In this document: positions 24,754 through 35,905 of the stretch, piece after piece
Numbering within the stretch: the stretch's first letter is position 1
Layout: each line of letters begins with the position of its first letter
Assembly (NCBI GenBank): GCA_920105625.2
Contig: OV050030.1
Span: 29,878,516 to 29,942,515, forward strand
Direction: 5' to 3'
Origin: Clusia tigrina
Taxonomy: Eukaryota > Arthropoda > Insecta > Diptera > Clusiidae
DNA: 64,000 nt
The notes under the pieces: generated by a model
Told to the model about the DNA's origin: nothing
The model's database searches: none
The model's input: only the letters and a program-made list of their open reading frames with translations
Position numbers and translations under genes: made by a program

Positions 24754-25689
24754 ATTTTTAATGTTAATTATTTAAAAAATTTGTGCGTAAATAAATACAA
24801 TATCAATAAATCCAACATTGTATTGCAGTTATGGGATAACTAATATTATTGTAGGTGGGAATAATCTTAGCACGATCTTTGCTTTTTGCTTCTCTTCAAA
24901 TAACGTCTTCAACATGTTTTTCCAATATGTTTTTGAGTGTATGTACCTGTAAACCCAATCATTGGTGATTTTATTGTCTTCACTGTAATTAGTTTCTCTT
25001 GAATTCTAGTGAAATCGAGCTTTAATTAAGATATATGTACTTAGGATTTCTAATTTGTTTACCATTTTTTTGTAAGACTTACAGCTTCGTTATATTTCTT
25101 CCTTTCATTTTAAAATAATAACGTCGTTTTTCTCAATATACTCGTAGAAGCGGAGGTAGGTGTGCTTCAAGTTCCGATATTCAGAGTATGTAAGAGTTTA
25201 TGGAAAACTGGGGAAGACCCCATTTAACATGACCATTTGTAAGAAATGTGTATTTCAACTATACTAATATCCATTGGAAGAAAACTGAAACCAGGTTCAA
25301 TTTCAAAAAACCATTTCATATAAAATTTCGTCGATGGGACTCAGTTATGATAGGTGTCAGCTGTACACGTATCAGTGAAAGAACGCACGCATACTAGCAT
25401 GGAGCTTGTGAGGTTTACTATTAATTTTATTGAGATATCATCAATATGAGCATAGCCGAGGTGATATTTGTGGGATCCTTATTTTATAACCCTCCATTCC
25501 ATTTTTTATATATGATAGAGTTTCCACAATACATATATGATCATTTAGGGCGAATTGGTTTAGAATGATTTGTCAACAGTTGCATATTGGGTTCACAGAG
25601 CTATCTGGTTCATCACACTTTTGAAATGTTTCATTTAGATATGTGGAAGAAAGTGGTCCACAGGCGGACAGAACTATATCAGATATTGA
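24754..25689. other. Intergenic stretch, nothing recognised
   Basis: It begins with AATAAA-like signals just after the preceding gene. No other coding or repeat structure recognised. Confidence 0.45.
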
Positions 25690-26165
25690 TACTGATCTTG
25701 CCCATACTTACCACGTCTCCTTGTAACTACAAAATAATTTCTCCACTTTGGAGAGCCGCATGTTGTTGGTGAACAACGCCGTAAATATATCCCGAAACTC
25801 TGGCTATGCAGCGTAGTTCCTATTAAAGGGCGGAATGTCAAAAGGGGTAGAGGTACGTGGATCCTGTGCCCCAGTGATAAGAATGAGTCCCCTCTAGAAG
25901 GAGCGGGGGTTGCCTGTTCCAGGCGTTGTCTCACCTCTACAATCAAAATACGAAACCGCCTAAAGGTATCAAAGCTTACCTCCACCCGCTGTCCAACTAA
26001 ATCCAGTAACGCTTGACCGTCTTTTATGGCCTGCATATCGGACATGGCAGTCATATTTTCCGCTTTGAATGAAGCCCACCGAGCATAAAATTGCTCTTCA
26101 TCAATTTGAAGGGACATAATGGAGTGAGTGTTCGATGAGCGTCGCTCGAAACGACCTATGAACAC
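25690..26165 (-). pseudogene. BEL/Pao LTR retrotransposon gag remnant
   Basis: The - strand frame from 26,165 reads DEEQFYARWASFKAEN, then RVEVSFDTFRRFR. After a frameshift near 25,865 it reads STPFDIPPFNRNYAA, a stop where Trp is expected, then PEFRDIFTALFTNNMRLS and KVEKLFCSY. The DIPPF ... PEFRD ... NNMRLSKVEKLF pattern is typical of BEL/Pao capsid (DUF1759-type gag). The rest of the element is missing on the left. The 26.2-26.5 kb sequence upstream may be its leader, but no LTR pair is visible. Confidence 0.75.
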
Positions 26166-26831
26166 CGTAAGTTCATCCGTCGCAGCAATGTATGGAGCTA
26201 CATGGTGCCAATATTACACGTCTGCGAATGCAGCTCAATATTGGCTTATATAAAACCTAACAACACCGATTGTTAGAAGCACGTAAGTGACTAACCCGGC
26301 GGAATACGTTGAGAGCAACCAGACTTAATTAACCCCTTAAAAAGCTCGATTTAACTCACCACGGAAGAAGGGCCCCAATGCCACCGGAACCAATTGCTAC
26401 CCGCAACCTGCTTCACAAAATTATGGACAGCAGCTGATCACATGAGCCACTGACCTACTTTTCGTATTTTGCTTTACACGCTCCCGACAACTACCCAGAA
26501 ACTACGATAAACGCAAGAAACAGACAACGGCCCAGCATCGACAAAAGTCGGGAGAGCCGAAAGAGCGCAAACACCCGCACGCACAGCAGCGCAAACGAAC
26601 ACACAAGAGAATATCCCAACTAGAGTACATGTAGGTATGTATCTGCGCAATAATATCGGAGAACACAGAGCCACTTAGACGTAAAATTTTCTGACGTTTA
26701 CAAAGAAATGTCGTTGGGTATCATTAGTTGGCAATCTGTATAGGTTTGTTTATCATTGGATCTGAAGAAAATCCGCTACACTACTACAGTTTGCCCATGT
26801 GTGAGTGCGAGCAAAACGAGAGACGTTTAGG
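26166..26831. other. Possible LTR-element leader and unassigned sequence
   Basis: Less AT-rich than its surroundings. It lies just upstream of the BEL/Pao gag start on the - strand and could be leader or LTR sequence, but no matching LTR or clear primer-binding site was found. Confidence 0.35.
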
Positions 26832-27873
26832 CAAAGAACATACAAGAATAGACACTTGATCTGAATGGATTTGTGCGAGTTCTGCGAGTGCGAGGAGGTT
26901 TTAAAATTGATGTATGTAGTGGTAAAACTACAGTGCACCCCCTTTAACTCTACCTAACGTAATTCCTCAATTAACTTGACTTCTCAAAATAATTGAAAAC
27001 ATACAATTTCTTGGATAATTTCTCATTGTCAATGAACCCTCAAGATCCACAAGTCGAAATATTGCAGTTGTGTTTAAGTAAAACAATTTATTATTATTTT
27101 ATTTGATAAACTGAAAAATGGTTTTCGTCATTACTAAAGAAATAAACACTACCTCTGTTTAATTAAAAGCATAAAGCCATTAACATAATTCGTTTAGTTG
27201 CATTTTTGACCTATTTTGAAGATTTTTCTGAGATTATTGAAACTGTTGTTACTTGTGAGAATACTGTAAAAAGGTTTAATTCCCTTATGACCGGCAATTT
27301 CTTAATCTTGGCCTCCTTCTGTTCCAAATTCTAATTTTTTTACTGTCCCCTGTGCACTTTCATTCGTTCATGGCCATGCATATTTAAACACGATTGGGGT
27401 ATACTGGGGCAGTCGGACCCCATTTTAATATAAATGAATTTTCATTAATTATTTTAGTTATTAGTAGTATAATATTATGGCAAAAAACCAAATAATTATT
27501 ATTCTACATCTTATGATTACTATGGTGCGTTTACAGTGAACAGAAGTGTAAATGGAAAGCAATTGGATTAGATTTTACATTAAGAATAGTTATAATATAT
27601 TAAATGAGCTTGTGAACATTTGAGTTTTCAACTCAAAATTAAATAATGCCATTTTTTTTGATTTTTTATAACCTTTTCTTTTCAGAAGTTTCGCAGTTCG
27701 TTTAAAATACAAATGAAGTGACCCCCTAAAAGTTTAATTTAAACGTAGCCCTGATTTCTTCTGATTTTTTTCTGCGAATATTCGCTATTTTAGACAACAT
27801 CCCAGCAGTGAAGCCAACTACTTAAAATACTAGTAACATTTTTATATGTATGTAAAATTCATATATTTGTATG
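26832..27873 (+). repeat. Dispersed repeat C, copy 2
   Basis: Matches 17,196-18,290 and lacks the 77-bp insert present there. It ends at TTTGTATG|TA, where mariner copy M3 inserted at the TA (27,874-27,875). Confidence 0.88.
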
Positions 27874-28259
27874 TACGAGGTGTGATAAAAAAAGAACCGT
27901 TATTGTGTGATCAAAAAATAAAGTATTTATTTATTCATCAACAACTATCTTGTCCCCTTTAATGTAATTCCCCTCAGATATAATACACTTATGCCAGCAT
28001 TTTTTTCAATCCTCGAAACACTTCTGAAACGCTTTTTTTGGTATCGTCAACAGCTCCTGTTTCGATTTTTCTTTTATCTCTTCAATCGTAGCAAAACGCT
28101 TTCCTTTCATCGGTGTCTTCAGTTTTGGAAAGAGGTAAAGTCAGCGGGGGCCAAGTCCGGTGAATACGGTGGTTGAGGCATGATAACGGTTTTGTTTTTG
28201 GCCAAAAAATTACGCACAAGCATCGATGTGTGAGCTGGTGCGTTATCATGGTGCAAAAT

Positions 28260-28296
<37 letters not shown>

Positions 28297-28490
28297 GTAT
28301 ATATTTTATTGAATCTTCTAAAATATCTTAGAACTAACAATAAATCTTCATAGTATGTATATTTAACATTTCACTTTTAAATTCATTTCAATCATTACCA
28401 ACCTCCCAGTGCCAATGCTTTAAGGAGTTATGGTATATGACAAGAAGTAGCGCAATACTTAAATAATAGCGTAATGAATAAGCTTAAAAT

Positions 28491-31151
28491 CTAATTTGTT
28501 GCTAAGCGCAGCACGTCCATCCTTTTCAGGCGGATGTGTCCTTGATGCTGTAGTAGGCGCCTCGCTAATGCATTGGGATGCTTGTCTAGCTTTGCTAAGT
28601 AAGATTCAGCAAGTCGGGAAACTTCTTTAGTTACATACGGGATATGTAAATCTCTGTGGATGTTAACGTTTTTGATGTACCAAGGAGCATTGGTAATCAT
28701 TCGAAGAATTTTCGATTGGGCTTTTTGCAGCTTTTCGACATTTGAGGGTGAAGCAGTACCCCAGAGTTGGATACCGTAGGTCCATATGGGCTTGATAATT
28801 ACTTTATAGAGTAGAACTTTAAAGTCCAGTTTGAGCTTGGACTGCCTGTTCAAAAGCCAGTTTAGCTCATTTATTTTGAGTTTAATTTGAGTAATTTTTG
28901 CACTTATATGCTTTGCCCAAGTAAGTCTACGATCTAAATACATTCCTAGATATTTAGTTTCTGTCGCCTGAGGGATCGGCTTGGTGTTAATTTGCACAGG
29001 GGGGCAAGTACTCCTGCATAGAGTGAATGTGACATGAACGCATTTCGACTCATTGACTTTGATTCTCCAGTGGTCAAGCCATTCCTGAAGCATGTTGACG
29101 TGTACTTGGAGAAGTTTTGACGCCTCTTTCGGATTTGTGTGAGTACACAATATGGCTGTGTCATCGGCAAAAGTATAGGTGATAGTCTTGCCGTATGTTG
29201 GCATATCTGCAGTGAACAACGTATAGAGCAGGGGGCCTAATACGCTGCCTTGCGGTACTCCAGCTTGTATAGGGTATTCAACTGAGATGAAGCTTTTTTG
29301 TTTCACCACAAAGCGTCTACCTGAGAGATAGCTTTCGAGCAATGTGTAGATGTTAAGAGGTAACATACATTTCAGTTTGTGCAAGATTCCTTCGTGCCAG
29401 ACCCTATCAAATGCCTGAGTGATGTCGAGAAAAACTGCGGAACAGTATTGCTTCTTTTCGAACGTTTCTTGTATAGTGTTTACAATGCGATGAACTTGTT
29501 CGATAGTACTGTGTTTTTCTCTAAACCCAAACTGGTGGTTTGGTATAACATTAGACTGTTTGACAACGTCTTTAATACGCTTTATTAACAAACTTTCAAA
29601 GAGTTTTGAAAAAATTGATAGCAGACTAATTGGTCTGTAGGAAGAGACGCTTGTTGGGTCCTTTCCAGCTTTGGGAATCATGATAATTTGAGAAATTTTC
29701 CATGAGTAAGGAAAGAATCCAGTGCGTATTATAGCATTTAATATATGCAAGAGATGCATTGTGGCTATTGCTGGGAGCTCTTTTATCATTTGGCCCGTAA
29801 TCAGATCACGCCCTGGAGATTTTTTGGCATTGAGTTGTTTGATAGCGTTTGTCAGCTCCTTTTTGGCAATCGAGATACCATTGACGCTAGGGATAGCATC
29901 AACCGCCTTTAGAGAACGGGCGGAACTAGCAAGATTAGGGGTGAAAACTTGCTCCAAATGATTTGCGAATGCTATTCCCTTTTCTGCATCACTTCTTGCC
30001 CAGTTGCCGTTGGGAAGGCGTATTGGTGACTCCATTTGAATGGGTTTTTTCGAGTTTTTGGCCGTTCGCCATAGAGAATAGCTTGAGGCTTCTGTAGGAC
30101 AGAGGGTCTCTACAAACTCGTGAAACTCGGAGGTTTCCTTTTCTTTTAGAAGGTGATGCAGTTTTTTAGTACATTCATTCAGTTTCTTCTTCAGAGAAGG
30201 TGATCTCTGCAATTGCCATTCTCTCCTAAGAGATCTTTTTTCGGAGAGGAGCTTCAGGATGTCTTGGGGAGTACACTCTTGTCGGGTTTGAGCTTTAGAA
30301 CGTGGTGTAGCAATTTTTACTGATTGGGATAGCAATTGAGTGAAATTGAAAATAGCGGAGTTTATTTCCTGCTCAGACTTTAGGGAAGTCTTTATTTCAA
30401 GATGTGAACTTATGAACATCTTATATTTAAGCCAGTCTGTATTCTTGTAGTCGAAACTACCACTCACGTTTTTCTGATAGGAGTTTTCAGAAAAGATAGT
30501 TATTATTGTGGGAGTGTGATCAGAGGACAGCTCCAGAGAGGAATGCACAAGAGAGTGTACATTATTTATACCTCTAGTGATGGCGAAGTCAATAAGATCT
30601 GGAATCTTCTGTTTGTCGGATGGCCAGTATGTAGGCTTACCATTGGACAAGACATTAAGACCAAGAGCATTTATCGCAGAGAAGAGTTTTCTGCCTTTGG
30701 GAGTTACTAAACGTGAGCCCCAATGAGTATGCTTTGCATTAAAGTCTCCAGCAGCAATGAACTTAGCATCGAGAGTACTAAAGAATTGTTTGTACTGCTG
30801 CTCATCTATATTAAACCTGGGTGGGCAATAGATGGATGATACTGTCAAGCCTTTGACGTATTCTTCGAGCTGAATAGTCGTCGCTTGTAGATAATCGGTA
30901 CAGTATCCTTGCAATGGGAAATGCTTTATTCTATTCTTGATCAGAATAGCTGTACCACCACGTGCTTTGCCACCGGGGTGTTTGGTGTCATAAACTTTGT
31001 ATCCCGCTATCTGGAAACAGTTTTTCTGAGTAAGGTGAGTTTCAGAAATTAGCATCAAATCTATTGAGTTATCGTTGAGAAATAGTTTGAGCTCATTTTT
31101 GTGCTGACTTATGCCATTTGCATTCCAATGACAGATTTTCAGTGCGTTCAT
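28491..31151 (-). CDS. Jockey-type ORF2: endonuclease and reverse transcriptase
   Basis: An 886-aa protein that nicks target DNA and copies the element's RNA at the nick. The N-terminal apurinic-type endonuclease shows HWNANGI, ISETHLTQ, SIYCPP, AGDFNAKHTHWG and SSDHTPT (residues about 8-215). The RT domain (about 470-730) shows SYRPISLLS, FGFREKHSTIEQ, FLDITQAFDRVWH, AGVPQGSVLGPLLYTLF and the catalytic FADDTAIL. There is no RNase H domain, as expected for the Jockey clade. The length is normal and no residue expected for catalysis is missing. Its ATG overlaps the stop of ORF1 as ATGA, which suggests translation by termination and reinitiation. Confidence 0.95.
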   Translation of the reverse strand: MNALKICHWNANGISQHKNELKLFLNDNSIDLMLISETHLTQKNCFQIAGYKVYDTKHPGGKARGGTAILIKNRIKHFPLQGYCTDYLQATTIQLEEYVKGLTVSSIYCPPRFNIDEQQYKQFFSTLDAKFIAAGDFNAKHTHWGSRLVTPKGRKLFSAINALGLNVLSNGKPTYWPSDKQKIPDLIDFAITRGINNVHSLVHSSLELSSDHTPTIITIFSENSYQKNVSGSFDYKNTDWLKYKMFISSHLEIKTSLKSEQEINSAIFNFTQLLSQSVKIATPRSKAQTRQECTPQDILKLLSEKRSLRREWQLQRSPSLKKKLNECTKKLHHLLKEKETSEFHEFVETLCPTEASSYSLWRTAKNSKKPIQMESPIRLPNGNWARSDAEKGIAFANHLEQVFTPNLASSARSLKAVDAIPSVNGISIAKKELTNAIKQLNAKKSPGRDLITGQMIKELPAIATMHLLHILNAIIRTGFFPYSWKISQIIMIPKAGKDPTSVSSYRPISLLSIFSKLFESLLIKRIKDVVKQSNVIPNHQFGFREKHSTIEQVHRIVNTIQETFEKKQYCSAVFLDITQAFDRVWHEGILHKLKCMLPLNIYTLLESYLSGRRFVVKQKSFISVEYPIQAGVPQGSVLGPLLYTLFTADMPTYGKTITYTFADDTAILCTHTNPKEASKLLQVHVNMLQEWLDHWRIKVNESKCVHVTFTLCRSTCPPVQINTKPIPQATETKYLGMYLDRRLTWAKHISAKITQIKLKINELNWLLNRQSKLKLDFKVLLYKVIIKPIWTYGIQLWGTASPSNVEKLQKAQSKILRMITNAPWYIKNVNIHRDLHIPYVTKEVSRLAESYLAKLDKHPNALARRLLQHQGHIRLKRMDVLRLATN

Positions 31152-32713
31152 GGTTTAGTTAATAGGGATTGCAAAAGCATGTTCTGATTACGTATCATGT
31201 CTTGCATCATACTTTGCATTGAGTACATAAATTGCGTCATATTTGCGATGAACTCTTGTAAAGTCTTTTCAAGAGTACTCTCATCATTTTTTGGGTTTAC
31301 TGGTGGGGTGCCTTTGAGAATATTTGCGTAAGATATACTTGAAGGCTGTGCTTCACGGGCAGAGATTTCGCGCAAAACTGTTACGGGAGGAACAGTTTTA
31401 ACTTGTTTTGGCTGAGGTGCAAATTTCTTTTTTATATGAGCGTATACAGTGCAGCCTCTGTAGTTTGCAGTGTGATTTTCACCACAGTTGCTGCATTTTT
31501 TGACACTGGAGTCGTCTTTGGGCTTTGTGCAGTTTTGTGACATGTGGAGATCACCACAAACGACACATACACTGGGAAGTGTACAGTATTTTCTAGTGTG
31601 CCCAAATTCTTGGCAGTTCAGGCATTGAACTGGTCCAATTCGCTTGTGGGGTTCTTCTACAGAGATTTTTCTATGTAGAAGATAGCGAAGGTTGTAGATC
31701 GGGTGTGATTCGCCTTTTCTGAGGTTCGAGTCGACTGGCTGTAGCTCAACGCGAAAGAGCGGCAGTGGAATCTTATCTTTATTGCGTATGTTAAACACAG
31801 AGTTTGCTGTATAACCCTCTTGGGATAGGGCTTCTCTTATTTCGTTGACATCTACGTCAGCTTCGATTCCTCTAAGGACAACAACAATGCCTTTGCTACT
31901 TTTAAGTTGGTAGGTGTAATAGTTTTTTTTCTCTGTGTCAAAGAGATTGACGACTTTGCGATAGCTTGATTCGATATATACTTGAATTTTGGTTACATGT
32001 ATTTTGCCTTTTAGTATTGGGACAACATGAAAGTTTTTAGCACCAATTAGAGTAGTTAGAGTATTTACGAGAGCGTTAGAATTGCGCTCCCTTAAATAAA
32101 TTGGTGGGGGCTTTACCTCTTTTAGCACTTTCTGGGTAGAATTGTCTTCGGCATTTGCAAGAGGTGCAAACCTGTTAGAAGCGAGTGGATTCTTTTCAGT
32201 AGCAGAATCATTAGATTTAATCTGCTTTGCCGATTTTTGAGACAATTTTTGAGGACTCAACTTGCGCTTAACCACAATATAGCGGTCCATACCAGTCTGT
32301 ATTGCCGAACCTTTTCCTTGGTTGACTGTAGCATGCATGTTGAGAGGTTCTAATGGTGAGAGAGAGTTGCTTTGCATACTCCACGGCAAAGTGTTTACCG
32401 ACCCAGAGCCAACAATAAGTGTACTTACGTTTTTGCAGCAGTCGTTACTTACTGTAATGTGCTCAAGCTGAGAGCCAGCGTTAGCAGAGCCAGAGAGGGA
32501 GAGCTGTTTATGGGAGCAGTCAGACACTGAAAAACTGCGCTGCCTACCGCTGCTGTCGAATTGCGCTATAAGTGTATTAATTTCACTTGGCGAGAGATCG
32601 CAACTGTTTTTATTTATTTTCACGCTGTTGTTATTGTTTTGTTGTGTTTGCACATCGGTTGTCTTCGTTGCCGTTGCTGCACTAGCTGAACGCGCGGGTG
32701 GCGACCGCAACAT
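31148..32713 (-). CDS. Jockey-type ORF1: gag-like RNA-binding protein
   Basis: A 521-aa nucleic-acid chaperone that packages the element RNA. The first half is Ser/Asn-rich and low in complexity. The middle (about 270-365) resembles the PRE_C2HC domain of insect LINE gag proteins (VVLRGIEADVDVNEIREAL). It is followed by three zinc knuckles: CLNCQEFGHTRKYC, CVVCGDLHMSQNC and CSNCGENHTANYRGC. The C-terminus is Met/Gln-rich. The frame is complete and ends inside the ORF2 start codon. Confidence 0.93.
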   Translation of the reverse strand: MLRSPPARSASAATATKTTDVQTQQNNNNSVKINKNSCDLSPSEINTLIAQFDSSGRQRSFSVSDCSHKQLSLSGSANAGSQLEHITVSNDCCKNVSTLIVGSGSVNTLPWSMQSNSLSPLEPLNMHATVNQGKGSAIQTGMDRYIVVKRKLSPQKLSQKSAKQIKSNDSATEKNPLASNRFAPLANAEDNSTQKVLKEVKPPPIYLRERNSNALVNTLTTLIGAKNFHVVPILKGKIHVTKIQVYIESSYRKVVNLFDTEKKNYYTYQLKSSKGIVVVLRGIEADVDVNEIREALSQEGYTANSVFNIRNKDKIPLPLFRVELQPVDSNLRKGESHPIYNLRYLLHRKISVEEPHKRIGPVQCLNCQEFGHTRKYCTLPSVCVVCGDLHMSQNCTKPKDDSSVKKCSNCGENHTANYRGCTVYAHIKKKFAPQPKQVKTVPPVTVLREISAREAQPSSISYANILKGTPPVNPKNDESTLEKTLQEFIANMTQFMYSMQSMMQDMIRNQNMLLQSLLTKP

Positions 32714-33786
32714 GTAATGTTTACAGGTCAGATTTTCGCGATTTTTTTTTTATTTTGTTCCTTGTTGTATGTAGTTATATTTATTAGTACTTTTTTGTTA
32801 GCCGGGTAGAGAGTTTTTGATTTGTGAATTGTGAATTGTGGAAAAACCAATCCATGATTGGTTTTTCCACAATTCTGGCCGTTTCTAACGAATTGCTTCT
32901 CGCAAACGGCGCATAACTTCAAGGTAGTATTCCTTGTTGACCGTACGACCTTGTGGCAAGAATTCATGATGCACCACGCCATTGCAATCAAAGAAAACTG
33001 CCAGCAAAACCTTTACGGTCGACCGAACTTGACGTGCTTTTTTCGGTCTTGGCTCATCTGGACGTTTCCATTGGGATGATTAGGCTTTGGTTTCAATGCA
33101 TTGCCATACACCCACGATTCGTCACCAGTTATGATATTTTTGAGGAAATCTGGATCGTCGTTGACGATGTTCAACAGCTCCTGAGCGATGTCCATGCGAC
33201 GTTGTTTTTGCTCAAAATTTAGCAATCTTCGCTGCCGCACGTTTCATGCCTAAAACATCCGTAAAAATTGCTTGGCATGAGCCGAACGATAGGCCAACAT
33301 CATCAGCAACCTCTCTGATAGTGATTCGACGATTATCCAAAATCATTTTCTTCACTGCGTCAATGTTTTCATCGGTTGTTGACGTGCTCGGGCGACCAGT
33401 ACGAGCATCGTCATTGACATCTTCTCGGCCTTCCTTAAACCGGTTATACCACAATTGAACTTGTGTTCTGCTCATAGTAGACTCGCCAAAGGCCACAGTC
33501 AACATTTCAAATGTCCTTGCACTTTTAATTTCGTTTTTTACACAAAACTGAATACAGTTTCTTTGATCCATTTTTTCGAATAGTACAAAATCGAAGAGCA
33601 CACCAAAACACGACTAACCTTTTTATCTGTCAAAAACAAACTGACAATCCAAAATGGTTGCAATTGCCAACATATATAACAGATATGTGTACCAACATAA
33701 CAGAAAAAAAATGCGAACATCGAACATACGTAACTCGCGAAAAGATGAACATAACGGTTATTTTTTTATCACACCTCGTGTAATCA

Positions 33787-33973
33787 AAACCCAAAAAAAT
33801 AAAGGGCTTTTGAGTTTTTACTTATTACGAAAAAAAACTGCAAAGCCCAAAAATAGCGGCCAAAATTCACAAAAGAAGCAAAATTGTTTATTCATTTTGA
33901 CACTTATTATGACTGAGAGAAACGACATTTGGAGAGCGGTCTTCTATTAATAATACCTGGTAAATGTATTTTG
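33787..33973 (+). repeat. Dispersed repeat B, copy 2
   Basis: Similar to 19,364-19,545. Here it lies right after mariner M3, so once M3 is removed the order is repeat C then repeat B, without the A and THAP parts seen at 18.3-19.3 kb. A P-like MITE begins at its right end. Confidence 0.82.
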
Positions 33974-33981
33974 GTGTGCAC

Positions 33982-34426
33982 CTTGATGCAACGACACAGG
34001 TGGTGCAGATAAATTTTGAGAGAATTCAGATCTCGCTTCTTTCAAAATAGTCAGCAAGCGGGTTCCGGAGGCATGACAATATTTGTTGTAACGGGCGAAA
34101 AATTTCTTTGACGGCTGAAATTTTAGTTTTATAACGGCTGAGATAATCTCGTCACTTGGAACTTTGAAACACTTCACATTTTTTTGCCCCAACTTTTGCG
34201 GCATATTACAGAAAATTTGCCCATTTTATTATTTTCACTATATAATAAATAAATAAAGTTTATAAATTTCGATAATTTCATGTTTCGATAATTTCAATAA
34301 AGCGCGGCAAATTTTTTGGCGGCACCGGTTTTTAATAATTGGCAGAACCGAGACCGAAAGAGAACAACAAAACAGAATAGGATACGAAACGTCACTTATC
34401 TGCACCACCTGTGTCGTTGCATCAAG
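33982..34426 (-). mobile_element. P-element-like MITE with perfect 31-bp TIRs and 8-bp duplication
   Basis: A 445-bp element. Its ends are perfect 31-bp inverted repeats (33,982-34,012 and 34,396-34,426) that start CTTGATGCAACGACACAGG, and it is flanked by GTGTGCAC (33,974-33,981 and 34,427-34,434). Terminal repeats of 31 bp and 8-bp duplications are the P-element signature. The TIR resembles the canonical P terminus, sharing C-TGATG-AA and GGTGGT. Inside, on the - strand, ATG (near 34,233) reads MGKFSVICRKSWGKK. With one frameshift it continues NVKCFKVPSDE, which resembles the start of a THAP domain, the DNA-binding domain of P transposase. So it is probably a deletion derivative of a P-like element. 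Confidence 0.85.
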
Positions 34427-34434
34427 GTGTGCAC

Positions 34435-35800
34435 TAAGAAGGTGGCCGCAAGGCTACAACAATTCTACAACAACAACAATTTTGGCATTTTGGCTTGTCA
34501 GTGGAGTGAAAAAGCTCTCGATTTTGACAGCCTATAATCCAAATTTAGCTTCGAACAGGGAGCACAAATCGGTGTACCCTGGATTTGAATTTGAATTAAG
34601 ATTTTGCGATTTTGATAGTGAGGATAATTAAATAAAATTTAATAAATGTAAAACAGAGATTTCTGCAAAATTAAATTATGTGCAAAAGTGAAAATGTTTA
34701 AATTAAGTGGAAATGTAAAAATGTTTCAATGAAAAAATGTTTAATACTGTGTATGCTAGCGGATCAGTGGCCCGACTACACCCGCTGTACACAATTGTGT
34801 GTGAGAAAGGTACCAAGTGACAATGGGCGGCCGCCAACGGCAGTGAATAAAAATATGCATGTGCAGTGAATTCTAGAAGATGCTCGGTCAAAGGAAACCA
34901 ATAGTTTTCTTATAAAAATGCAACCATTTTTGAAAATTATTTATTATTTAGGAATAGCAAACATTTTATTTGTTTTGAACGAATATTATGGATTCCATAT
35001 ATAACAAATTTTTTCAATTTAACGCAAATGCGGCATCATAATAATATTGTATTAGATGTATAAATCAAGCGCCATGCCCATTTGTGAACTCAACCCCCCA
35101 ACAGGAGCAGCAACTAAATGGTATAATTGCTAATTTTCAGGCAGCTTCATTGTTTGATAATTATTTAATTACAGTTAACAACTATGACGATTATACACAG
35201 AAGCGCAACAATAAACTAGCGAATTTGCAAGAGCCCATGCAGATACAACTCAGTTCAAACACATTACATACCTATAAATAATGCGGATACAAATAGACAG
35301 CAGGACCCACTTCCAATGTCAGCAAAGCTACATCATTTAAAGCAATAATTCTTGTGAAAATACCCCCAATGTTGAATATATGTAGAAGCGCAACAACATA
35401 AGAGTATTTCCAATGAAGTATTTATTTTTTTTATTTTATAACATTGTAGAAAATTTTAAATTATATTTTAATTTTGTCACTTTTCCACATAAATGATTAA
35501 TTATTATATCTCCAGTAATTACAAACTATTATTTGTATATTTCAAACTTTGTTTAAAACACTAATCTGAAATAAAAGCTGGGAATTAAATATGAGGAAAC
35601 GTCAAAACGAAAACAAGAAGAAGACCAGTTCTCCCTTGCGACTACCTTTTAGATGTGCCCTGATTCCTTCTCTTCTACTCTCACTGTACAATTGAAAATT
35701 GAAAGCTTCTGTTTGCTCAGTGTGCATTTGATGTTCGGCTTTGAATGTCTTCGTTAAAGCGGGCGTCTGGTAAGATTTTATTTTTTTATACCCTTTACCA
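34435..35800. other. Intergenic stretch, nothing recognised
   Basis: No family-like open frame. One 65-codon frame (35,084-35,281) is Asn/Gln-rich without features. Confidence 0.4.
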
Positions 35801-35804
35801 TTAA

Positions 35805-35905
35805 CCCTCCGACGGGTGAGAAGGTCCCTGGGGATCATTTTTCATTTTCAAACTGAATTTTATCTAGAATCGTTTATTTCAAAGCGATCCGACCAATAGT
35901 TTAGT
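35805..35905 (+). mobile_element. piggyBac-derivative end fragment
   Basis: TTAA (35,801-35,804) is followed by CCCTCCGACGGGTGAG and about 85 bp matching, in reverse, the right-hand part of the element at 47,872-48,334. The other end is missing. Confidence 0.82.

Larger units (their letters stand above)
28264..32848 (-). mobile_element. Full-length Jockey-clade LINE inserted in mariner M3
   Basis: A non-LTR element with two open ORFs, a 3' UTR with AATAAA, and a poly-A tail of about 30 (T run 28,264-28,293). It is flanked by the 7-bp duplication AATCCAT (28,257-28,263 and 32,849-32,855) of mariner sequence. The 5' UTR is about 120 bp. Both ORFs are uninterrupted, so this copy may be young and able to mobilise itself. 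The junction at the 5' end carries an extra inverted piece of target sequence. Confidence 0.95.
27876..33778 (-). mobile_element. Mariner element M3, split by a Jockey-type LINE
   Basis: Inverted ends CGAGGTGTGATAAAAAAA (27,876) and its complement (ending 33,778). TA flanks the left; the right flank reads TG, probably a decayed TA. Transposase is on the - strand, starting near MDQRNCIQFCVKNEIKSART (33,571). It runs through DENIDAVKKMILDN and breaks at the same 11-bp deletion as M1 (AAAKIAKF then stop). A second frameshift follows GDESWVYG. The coding region is interrupted at the HHDNAPAHT segment by a 4.6-kb LINE and continues at 28,256-27,950. Outer parts are 27,876-28,263 and 32,849-33,778. 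Confidence 0.93.

Noticed and set aside
33787..34012. Treating the P-like MITE and repeat B as one element.
   Set aside because: The exact 8-bp duplication and 31-bp TIRs mark the MITE as separate, and repeat B at 19.4 kb lacks it.
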